From Yeosuana aquiaggeris (GTDB lineage: Bacteria > Bacteroidota > Bacteroidia > Flavobacteriales > Flavobacteriaceae): a DNA stretch of 64,000 bases. Position 1 is the stretch's first letter; the number at the start of each line of letters is the position of its first letter. A program made the translations under genes and the position numbers. Below are positions 1-6,544 of the stretch, in pieces. The stretch is taken from the NCBI RefSeq assembly GCF_044003965.1, contig NZ_JBAWKC010000001.1:1240001-1304000 (forward strand), given 5' to 3'. Under the pieces are notes generated by a model. It saw only the letters and a list, made by a program, of their open reading frames with translations, did not search any database and was not told the origin of the DNA.

Positions 1-2
1 AA

Positions 3-161
3 AGTAATATCATCGAAATTAATATTGAATTAAAAATACGATTGCCCAACAATGACTTTACCCACCAAAGCAACAACAACTTTTTGAGATTGCAGTATAA
101 TTTAGGGGGGATACTATCAGATCCCTACAGACCTTTCAAATGTTACATCGCATTACAGTAA
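3..161 (+). CDS. 3' end of an unrecognised gene entering from the left
   Basis: A frame open from base 3 runs 52 codons to TAA at 159-161. It has no internal stop and a protein-like composition (mixed charged and hydrophobic residues, ending PYRPFKCYIALQ). It lacks a start because the window cuts it. I do not recognise the family. The rest of the gene would lie left of the window. The alternative is a chance open frame; 52 codons without a stop in such AT-rich DNA makes real coding more likely than not. Confidence 0.45.
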   Translation, partial: SNIIEINIELKIRLPNNDFTHQSNNNFLRLQYNLGGILSDPYRPFKCYIALQ

Positions 162-354
162 ATATTTTACTCACGCCATAAAATGAGGGGGGTATAAAAC
201 AAAAAGTGCCTAAAAAGAATTTCTTCCTATTAGACACAATTTAAATTCTCCCAAAGAATTAATTAATAGCATTACAAAAAACGATAAAATAAGTATCGCA
301 CGCAATACTCAAATTGAGTATATTTTAATTCTTTTTTAGATTTTTAATAGTATT
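162..354. other. Intergenic, no gene seen
   Basis: AT-rich spacer between two convergent genes. The imperfect inverted repeat GTGCCTAA/TTAGACAC near 206-237 could form a weak hairpin, but no T-run follows it. I see no RNA gene. Confidence 0.4.
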
Positions 355-618
355 TTAAGTGAGGTTGTTTGCTTGTAAAGGTCTTTTTATTTTTTCCCCT
401 ATTATATCCTGAATGCCATAAAAAGGGTCGTCTTCAAATACAATACGTTGAAATTTGTAGGTTTCCTTCGTTTTCATTTCAACTTTTGACTTTAATTCTT
501 GCAATACTGCTGCCTCTAATGAAACTGAATTTTTCTGATAGACTACACAACTTTGGAGAAGGATTAATGTTATAAATATCAAAACTAAATGTTCAATATA
601 TGTTCTTATTGTTGACAT
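355..618 (-). CDS. Small predicted lipoprotein
   Basis: An 87-residue protein with a hydrophobic N-terminus (about residues 9-22) ending in a lipobox-like LLQSC with Cys24, so it is probably lipidated and exported. The mature part (YQKNSVSLEAAV...) is short, charged and helical, with no catalytic motif. Flavobacteria often carry small lipoproteins with a Y-K-x-S-V-S-L-E-x-A motif right after the Cys, which supports a real gene. I cannot assign a function. It lies alone, convergent to the gene entering from the left. Confidence 0.6.
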   Translation of the reverse strand: MSTIRTYIEHLVLIFITLILLQSCVVYQKNSVSLEAAVLQELKSKVEMKTKETYKFQRIVFEDDPFYGIQDIIGEKIKRPLQANNLT

Positions 619-687
619 AATAATAAATAAATTAGAATTAAAATATTATTTAAACCTAGGAGTAATTTTACTTGTTTTCAATGATAA

Positions 688-834
688 TTATCAATCAATA
701 ACTGTTATGCCATAGATAAGTTCTTCGTTGAGGTAATTTATGATGGAGAACATAACACCATAACAGAAGTTAGAAGTTTTAAATATGGTGGTAGCCTTGA
801 TAAGTATTCAAATAACCAAAGAAAAGGAATTTAA
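688..834 (+). pseudogene. C-terminal remnant of a decayed gene
   Basis: A frame open from 688 to TAA at 832-834 encodes 48 residues. Its last 35 or so read like a folded protein (KFFVEVIYDGEHN, then ITEVRSFKYGGSLDKY). There is no start codon, and the in-frame stop at 685-687 closes it upstream. It looks like the tail of a small beta-rich protein whose 5' part was lost. The family is not identified. Confidence 0.45.
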
Positions 835-934
835 AATTCTAATTCTTTTTGGTAGATTTTAAATATTATTTGTGCCTTTTTTGATATTAATAGTTAGAAT
901 ATAGGTACTCTCATTTATTGCAAAATTCAAAATC

Positions 935-1156
935 CTATTTTACTTCTTTTTGCAATTTCCCCCAAAAAACCTTTTTAAACCTCCACATATAAAAAATCAC
1001 ATGCAATCCACTAATAGTCAAGACAAAGTCTGGATAAACAATGGAGCTCACGAAGTAATCGTGGCGATGATCAAAGTTCGTTAAAAGTCGTTCACTCGAT
1101 GTGCCCGTTGTCGCCCCATGGAGCGAGTAGGGTAGTCGCCATGTTTTTTTAGCCAT
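935..1156 (-). CDS. Doubtful 73-codon ORF
   Basis: An ATG-started ORF just downstream of the cyclase gene on the same strand. The sequence has no recognisable domain; residues 39-62 are hydrophobic enough for a membrane segment. The 5' half (about 1040-1156) is more GC-rich than its surroundings. It could be a real small membrane protein, a remnant, or a chance ORF across a non-coding repeat. It is listed only because nothing else explains this stretch. Confidence 0.2.
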   Translation of the reverse strand: MAKKTWRLPYSLHGATTGTSSERLLTNFDHRHDYFVSSIVYPDFVLTISGLHVIFYMWRFKKVFWGKLQKEVK

Positions 1157-1171
1157 TGTTGAATCGCGCTT

Positions 1172-3148
1172 TTAAGCTAGACTATTACCGTTCTTAAATA
1201 CAAAATACATGTCCATCTTACCTTTTCCTTTCGCTTCAATTTTGCCTCTTGGTTCAAAACTCAAGTCATTCTCAAATTTTAAAAGTTCAAAGGTGTTTTC
1301 GCTAACATTCACTTTTCCCACTTCTCCGCTGCTTTCCATGCGGCTGGCAGTATTCACCGTATCGCCCCAAATGTCGTATTGAAATTTCTTGACACCTACG
1401 ATGCCTGCTACCACAGGACCAGTATGCACGCCAATGCGTACTTCGAAGTAGGGTAAATTCGCAGCAATCCTCTCGGCTTTACCTTTTTCAATTACTTCCG
1501 CCATTTCCAGAGCCGCCTTCACGACATCTTTTGCATGGGTTGTGTTGGGAGTAGGTAAACCACCGGCAGCCATGTAGGCATCACCTATGGTTTTGATCTT
1601 TTCAATTCCATACGTTTCGCATATGTTATCAAATGCTGAGAAGTACTCGTGAAGGTCGGCAACGAGTGCTTTGGGTGTCACTCTCTCGCTCAAGTCGGTA
1701 AATCCTTTAAAATCTGTAAATAACACTGTTACCTCATCAATTAGCTGGGCATCCGAATGGCCTTTTTCTTTTAGTTCTTCAGCAACTTCTTCAGGTAAGA
1801 TGTTCAGTAGTAGTTCCTCGCTGCGCTTCTTCTCCTTCCCGATACGATTGCGTTGCACGAAAAAAACCCCCGCAAATAAAAGTACAATGGTAAAACCGCT
1901 CATGAAACCATTACGCATCAATTTCTGCCGCTTTAGCTCTTGTGTTGCTACAACATCTTTCTTTTCCTGCTCTGCTTTCGTTTTAACTTCTTTTTTATCA
2001 AACTCATATTGCATCTGGAGTTTAACCATCTTATTTGAACTTTCTTCATTCAGAAGGCTGTCTTTATGCATTATAACCAATTGGTGATTTTCAAAAGCGG
2101 CTTTCCAATTTCCGGTCTGCTCATCAACTGCTGTAAGACCGACATAGGCTTCCATAACATATTTTAAACTTTCTATTTCTTTAGAAAGTTCAAGACCATT
2201 GGTAAAATACTTTCTTGAAAGAGCGTAATTCTTTAATTTTAAATAAACATTACCCAGATAAATAGAGGCAACCGCTATTCCTTTTTTATCTCCAATTTCA
2301 GTGTTCAAATACAATGCTTTGGTGAGGTAAGGAAGCGCTTCGGTGGTATTGCCCAAGTAGGTATATGTATCGCCAATATTTAAATCAGCAGTGGCAATAC
2401 CATTTTTGATACCCAGTTTTTCATAAATGCGCAGTGCTTCAAAGTATTGTTTTAAACTTTCATTAAATTCGCCCATATTGCCAGATGAATTACCTAGGTT
2501 TAAGTAGATATGTGCCTCCCCCTGCTCATCGCCGAGTTCTTGCATGATTTTTAAAGCGCGATGGTAATATTGACGCGCTTCCGGGGTTGTGTTCAGCATA
2601 GAATAGACACCGCCAATACTGATGTAGGCCTTTGCTATATCTAGTTTTTGATCAAATTTCTCCATTATTCTAAGACCAGAAAAAAAATTATCAAGTGCCT
2701 TAGGACCATTTCCCTGACTCATATAAATATTACCTAAGTTAATATAGGTTTTACCAATTGAAATGGTGTCTTTTAATTCTTCAGATATTTTTCTTGACTT
2801 ATAATGATTTTCAATTGATTCACTGTAATTCCCTTGATGATAATGCATGATTCCTATTTGGTAGAATGAGCGTTGCTGTGCTTTTTTTGCAGCAAGCCAC
2901 ACCGCATTTCCTTTTTCTGCATAGCTCAGTAGCTTATTTGCCAGAATTATATTTTCTCCGGTATACTTGGGTATCATTTCAAAATCTCTTCTGATTAAAT
3001 ATTCATCTCCCAAAGCGTTGAGCGTTTTAAGTTTATTCGTGTCTTCCTTCGCGGCTCTTAAAACCTGGTTCAGGGAGTCGATTTTTGGGTTTTGTGTGAG
3101 TGAAACGAATGGGCTAAGTAGCAGATAAAGGATGAAAATATTTTTCAT
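1172..3148 (-). CDS. TPR-repeat class III adenylate cyclase
   Basis: A predicted membrane-bound cyclase making cAMP from ATP. Order: signal peptide (1-19); about six TPR repeats (90-330), predicted periplasmic; a charged coiled-coil (360-408); one membrane segment (411-431); and a cytoplasmic class III catalytic domain (about 470-625). The metal-binding aspartates are D479 (VLFTDFKGF) and D523 (KTIGDAY). The adenine-selecting pair is K519 and D592 (YDIWGD), and the transition-state residues are N599 and R603, so the site looks complete and adenylate- rather than guanylate-type. The start codon overlaps the stop of the DUF6090 fragment upstream (ATGA), so translation is probably coupled. The catalytic half looks more GC-rich than neighbouring genes, a possible sign of transfer. 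The TPR part probably senses a partner protein or peptide; the signal is unknown. Confidence 0.88.
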   Translation of the reverse strand: MKNIFILYLLLSPFVSLTQNPKIDSLNQVLRAAKEDTNKLKTLNALGDEYLIRRDFEMIPKYTGENIILANKLLSYAEKGNAVWLAAKKAQQRSFYQIGIMHYHQGNYSESIENHYKSRKISEELKDTISIGKTYINLGNIYMSQGNGPKALDNFFSGLRIMEKFDQKLDIAKAYISIGGVYSMLNTTPEARQYYHRALKIMQELGDEQGEAHIYLNLGNSSGNMGEFNESLKQYFEALRIYEKLGIKNGIATADLNIGDTYTYLGNTTEALPYLTKALYLNTEIGDKKGIAVASIYLGNVYLKLKNYALSRKYFTNGLELSKEIESLKYVMEAYVGLTAVDEQTGNWKAAFENHQLVIMHKDSLLNEESSNKMVKLQMQYEFDKKEVKTKAEQEKKDVVATQELKRQKLMRNGFMSGFTIVLLFAGVFFVQRNRIGKEKKRSEELLLNILPEEVAEELKEKGHSDAQLIDEVTVLFTDFKGFTDLSERVTPKALVADLHEYFSAFDNICETYGIEKIKTIGDAYMAAGGLPTPNTTHAKDVVKAALEMAEVIEKGKAERIAANLPYFEVRIGVHTGPVVAGIVGVKKFQYDIWGDTVNTASRMESSGEVGKVNVSENTFELLKFENDLSFEPRGKIEAKGKGKMDMYFVFKNGNSLA

Positions 3149-3360
3149 TTCTGGTTGTTTACGGAGATAGTTTCAAGTGCATTTAATAAATTATTCTTTA
3201 TTAAGCTTTCTTTTCTAAGGTTATTCCAATTATTTACTGGTATAGCTAACAGAATACCTATCATAACATGGATAATTTCACCAATGGCATATTTAAAATA
3301 TTTACTGGTTTTATTTTTCTCCATTAAGCTATATCTAATTTTTCTAAAGAATTTTATCAC
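3145..3360 (-). pseudogene. Truncated DUF6090 membrane protein
   Basis: The 71 residues match the N-terminus of the flavobacterial DUF6090 family: a basic start (FFRKIRYSLMEKNKTSKY), one membrane segment (about 24-42, YAIGEIIHVMIGILLAI) and the NNWN motif (43-46). Family members are usually about 230-260 residues, so roughly the C-terminal two thirds is missing; the last 20 or so residues are unrelated. The stop codon overlaps the cyclase ATG by 4 bp. The fragment may be a non-functional remnant that now serves mainly as a coupled leader, or a small membrane anchor. Confidence 0.7.
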
Positions 3361-3799
3361 TAGTTAGTTGTTTCTTGAAAGGTAGGGTAATTAATTAACC
3401 TACTTATGTTATGGTGCATCTAAAGTATGTACTTTACATGAATTGTGAACTTTTTTTGTTGAACCACTTAATTATAGGTGTAAAAGAATGATATTTCTCA
3501 TATTTCAACAAATAAAAGACTGCTTACTTTGTAATGTTGATTAATGATAATCCCCTATTAATTAATAGTATGAAATTGAGAATTGTTCTGGTTAGAATGA
3601 TTTTTTTTTTATGCTCTATACTTACCATTCACAACCTAACAAAAGTCATATAATTCCTATCTTTTTAATTGAAGTTTTAAAAACTAACTTTCAAAAACAT
3701 AATTGTATTGATTTAAGAAACTGTTTTTACAAAGGTAAAAAAGAGTACCCCTCCCCTTATTCCTAAATTACTGACTAAATGTTGACTAAAAAGTAAATG
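3361..3799. other. AT-rich intergenic region
   Basis: About 440 bp without a credible ORF. It holds a perfect 14-bp palindrome, CTATTAATTAATAG, at 3555-3568, and long A/T runs. TACCTTTC on the minus strand (3377-3384) is one base away from the promoter motif TANNTTTG and could drive the DUF6090-cyclase pair. No RNA family is recognised. Confidence 0.4.
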
Positions 3800-3842
3800 A
3801 AAAAACCGTAATACTTTAATAATAAAGCAATTACGGTTTTTA
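3800..3842 (-). terminator. Terminator of ssrA
   Basis: On the minus strand just past the tmRNA 3' end, a 12-bp perfect stem (3830-3841 with 3801-3812) is extended by an inner 5-bp stem (3823-3827 with 3814-3818) and followed by a run of six T. This is a standard rho-independent terminator. Confidence 0.8.
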
Positions 3843-3846
3843 ATTG

Positions 3847-4235
3847 TGGAGTCGGAGAGAATCGAACTCTCGTCCAAACAAGTAACCAAAAGGCTTTCTA
3901 CACGTTTAGTTTTTTCATGATTTTCGTTTGCAAGCTGATTAAAAACACTCTACTTACAACTTAGCTTTTTAGTTTCAAAAGGGCATCAAAGCGCTACCCA
4001 ATCTATGTTAACTTTTACGATGCCTCTATACAGACCGCCGCTAACCAAGGCTTTCTAGAGACATTTAGCTCTCCTACCTAGTAGGACGAGGCTCATCTTA
4101 CTTTATTCAGATTAAGCAGCTAAAGCGTAGTTATTCTCGCCGTTTAAATTTTGACCTAGCCTTTTACGTGTTTCAAAGTCATTACACGACGTGCTTACAG
4201 TTTAATTAATCTCGCTGTCAAAACCAGTCGACCCC
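3847..4235 (-). ncRNA. ssrA: tmRNA
   Basis: One-piece tmRNA of 389 nt that rescues stalled ribosomes by tagging the nascent chain for proteolysis. The 5' end GGGGTCG pairs with the 3' CGACTCC plus discriminator A as a tRNA-like acceptor. The T arm is GAGAGTTCGATTCTC, and the 5' region has the usual GACTGGTTTTGACAGCGAG. The 3' CCA is not encoded. The tag reading frame lies at 4112-4141. A predicted promoter lies about 105 nt upstream of the mature 5' end, so 5' processing (RNase P) is expected. Confidence 0.95.
4112..4141 (-). other. tmRNA proteolysis tag reading frame
   Basis: The resume codon GGC is followed by codons for ENNYALAA and then TAA. Preceded by the charged alanine this gives the tag AGENNYALAA, a typical flavobacterial tag ending in the ALAA degron recognised by ClpXP-type proteases. 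Confidence 0.93.
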
Positions 4236-4252
4236 ATTAATTATTGTATTTA

Positions 4253-4341
4253 GGCGTTACCCTAAAGGGTCAGGCTTTCGGCTGTCGCTTTTTTTGTAAA
4301 AAACAAAAATGAGCTCCAACAATGCCTTAATCCTTAACGCG
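4253..4341 (+). repeat. Extragenic repeat, copy A
   Basis: Shares with 37059-37140 the order GGYGTT-CCC, a short variable hairpin, GGTC-GGCT, GTCGCTTTTTT, GCTCCAACA, TGC-C, ATC-CTAAC. Elements of this type, ending in ATCCCTAACGC, are familiar between genes in Flavobacteriia. This copy lies between the predicted ssrA promoter and the mature tmRNA 5' end, in antisense orientation to ssrA. Confidence 0.6.
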
Positions 4342-4346
4342 GATTG

Positions 4347-4380
4347 CAAAGGTATCAAAAAGTTTGTATAACCTTCCAAA
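4347..4380 (-). promoter_or_regulatory. Predicted ssrA promoter
   Basis: On the minus strand, TTTG (4377-4380), 22 bp, then TACCTTTG (4347-4354) match the Bacteroidota -33/-7 consensus (TTG, 17-23 bp, TANNTTTG). Transcription should start near 4340. Confidence 0.6.
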
Positions 4381-4460
4381 TCCTATTACTTTAGTGCAAA
4401 ATTTATACCAAACAAAAAATTGGCAGCTAATGTTTTATTAGCTAACAAATAATTTAATAT

Positions 4461-5672
4461 ATGAGCATAAAATTCGCCATCATAAAAGAACGTAAAAATC
4501 CGCCAGACAGACGGGTAGTGTTTTCGCCATCAGAATTAATTATTGCAAAAATGCAGTTTCCAGACGCCATCTTTAAAGTCGAGGCGAGTGATATTAGAGT
4601 ATTTCCAGATAAAGCCTATCAAGAGGCTGGTTTTGCAGTAACCAATGATGTGTCTGATTGTGATGTGATGATTGGGGTTAAAGAAGTTCCTATTGAAAAC
4701 TTAATTCCTAACAAAAAATATTTTTTCTTTTCGCATACCATCAAAAAGCAGCCTTATAACAGAAAACTACTAAAAGCCATTTTAGAAAAAAACATAGAGT
4801 TATATGATCACGAAACGATAGTAAATGCAAAAGGATTTCGTTTAATAGGTTTTGGACGTTATGCAGGTATTGTTGGAACCTATAACGGATTTAGAGCCTG
4901 GGGTTTAAAATATGATTCTTTCAATTTGCCTAAAGCTGAAACTTTGCATGATCAGAAAAAACTGATTGCTGTTTTAAATACGCTTAAGTTACCAAACATA
5001 AAAATCCTTTTAACAGGAAGCGGAAAGGTTGCTAGTGGCGCGCAAGAAATGCTGGATGGCATGCACTTAAAAAGTGTTTCAGTAGATGATTATTTACATA
5101 AAACATTTAGTGAACCGGTATATTGTAAAATTGATGTGTTAGATTATAATAAGCGCAAAGATGGCAAGGTAAAAGACATGTTTGATTTTTTTGATAACCC
5201 ACAAGAGTATGTGTCAGACTTTATGCGTTTTGCAAAGGTGACCGATTATTATATTGCAGGACACTTTTATGGAAACGGAGCGCCTAAGTTTTATACCAAA
5301 GAAGACGTAAAATCGGCTGACTTCAATATTAAAGTAGTGGCCGATATTAGCTGTGATGTGAATGGGCCCATTGCTACAACCATTAAGGCGTCCACCATTG
5401 CCGACCCTGTTTTTGGTTATGATAAAGAAACTGGAGAAGAAACTGACTATAAAAACAAAAATGCCATTGCTGTGATGTCAGTAGATAACCTGCCGTGCGA
5501 ACTCCCAAAAGATGCCAGTGAAGGCTTTGGTGACATGTTTTTGCAATATGTTATACCAGCATTTTTTAATAATGATCAAGAGGGTATTTTAAAACGTGCC
5601 AGAATGACTGAAAACGGAAAACTTACTGAAAGGTTTTCGTATTTACAGGACTATGTGGACGACTTGGAATAA
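4461..5672 (+). CDS. Saccharopine/alanine dehydrogenase-like NAD(P) enzyme
   Basis: The 403 residues have the two-domain fold of the alanine dehydrogenase / pyridine-nucleotide transhydrogenase / yeast-type saccharopine dehydrogenase family. The N-terminal half begins FAIIKERKNPPDRRV, with the usual 'x-KE-x(4,6)-RV' opening. IKILLTGSGKVASGAQEM (about 176-193) is the nucleotide-binding glycine-rich loop. DISCDVNGPIATTIKASTIADP-type sequence (about 295-315) resembles the LYS1 active-site region. The likely role is an NAD-dependent amino-acid dehydrogenase. Whether it makes lysine from saccharopine or acts on another substrate cannot be told from the sequence. It stands alone, divergent from ssrA. 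Confidence 0.75.
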   Translation: MSIKFAIIKERKNPPDRRVVFSPSELIIAKMQFPDAIFKVEASDIRVFPDKAYQEAGFAVTNDVSDCDVMIGVKEVPIENLIPNKKYFFFSHTIKKQPYNRKLLKAILEKNIELYDHETIVNAKGFRLIGFGRYAGIVGTYNGFRAWGLKYDSFNLPKAETLHDQKKLIAVLNTLKLPNIKILLTGSGKVASGAQEMLDGMHLKSVSVDDYLHKTFSEPVYCKIDVLDYNKRKDGKVKDMFDFFDNPQEYVSDFMRFAKVTDYYIAGHFYGNGAPKFYTKEDVKSADFNIKVVADISCDVNGPIATTIKASTIADPVFGYDKETGEETDYKNKNAIAVMSVDNLPCELPKDASEGFGDMFLQYVIPAFFNNDQEGILKRARMTENGKLTERFSYLQDYVDDLE

Positions 5673-5679
5673 AAAAAAG

Positions 5680-5706
5680 AACCCTGAAAGATTATTTTCA
5701 GGGTTT
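5680..5706. terminator. Bidirectional terminator
   Basis: The stem AACCCTGAAA/TTTCAGGGTT, with an A-run on one side and T-rich sequence on the other, lies between two convergent genes and can serve both. Confidence 0.75.
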
Positions 5707-5715
5707 ATGTTAATA

Positions 5716-6369
5716 TTAATTAGCATTAACTATTTTGCCAGAACCAGAAATATCCGCTTCAATGGCTGGCGATCCTAAATAGTGAACATCACCACTTCCT
5801 TCAATTTTAGCGTTTAAATTATTAGTGCAATGTACTTTACAATCGCCACTTCCGATAATTTTTATATTACAATCATAAACGGAAAAGGAAAATCCTTCAA
5901 ATGTTCCTGAACCTTCATTTTTTAAGGAAAGGCTTTGTGCACTGCCTTCTATACTAATATCACCTGAGCCAGAATTGAATAAGTTAAATTCTGAGCCATT
6001 TTCAACATTTAATATAAGTACATTTCCGGCACCAGAGTTTTTCAAACCGGTAATAACTGGTACTGTAATATTTGCCTTTAAACTGATGTTTCTGTAATTA
6101 TTATCATCATCAAGATATAGTCTAAGCTCGTTGTTAAGGACTCTTGTAATAACCTTATGCATGATGTTGTCGTCTGCAATTATTTCTACAGATTGTGTAT
6201 CACCTTGGGTAATGGTTACTTCAAAAACACCTTCAATACTTACTTTATTGAAAGCAGAAATAGTTCTTATTTCTGAACTTAGATTGCCAGAACCATTGAT
6301 TGTATCATGAGAACATGATGATACTAAGATTGCTAAGAATAGTATTGGTAAAAAAAGTATTTGTTTCAT
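5716..6369 (-). CDS. GIN-domain (DUF2807) lipoprotein
   Basis: A 217-residue exported lipoprotein: hydrophobic signal (1-17), lipobox VSSC with Cys19. Residues 40-215 form the GIN domain of the DUF2807 'putative autotransporter adhesin head' family: strand-rich, with recurring G-S-G turns (SGAG, SGSGD, EGSGT, IGSGD, EGSGD, SGSG) roughly every 18-20 residues, suggesting a right-handed beta-helix. The family is common in Bacteroidota; its biochemical role is not established and the adhesin label is only a name. It is monocistronic and convergent to the dehydrogenase gene. Confidence 0.85.
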   Translation of the reverse strand: MKQILFLPILFLAILVSSCSHDTINGSGNLSSEIRTISAFNKVSIEGVFEVTITQGDTQSVEIIADDNIMHKVITRVLNNELRLYLDDDNNYRNISLKANITVPVITGLKNSGAGNVLILNVENGSEFNLFNSGSGDISIEGSAQSLSLKNEGSGTFEGFSFSVYDCNIKIIGSGDCKVHCTNNLNAKIEGSGDVHYLGSPAIEADISGSGKIVNAN

Positions 6370-6544
6370 TTTGTTTGCTTTTAAATTTAATTCACGGTTT
6401 AATTTTAATACTGGTATCCATAGGAAATTGATAGGAAACCATTCTTGGTTATTTTTTAATAAACTGTATTCTATTTCTTGTCTGAATACACATGTTTTGT
6501 TTTAATAGTTTTTGTTTTCATTTTGTTTAAATTTTGGTTGCAGA

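Noticed and set aside
369..575. ORF on the + strand opposite the small lipoprotein
   Set aside because: No domain, antisense to a gene with a clear lipobox; a shadow ORF.
1671..2087. 138-codon + strand ORF inside the cyclase gene
   Set aside because: Ser/Phe-rich antisense of the conserved catalytic domain; no independent evidence.
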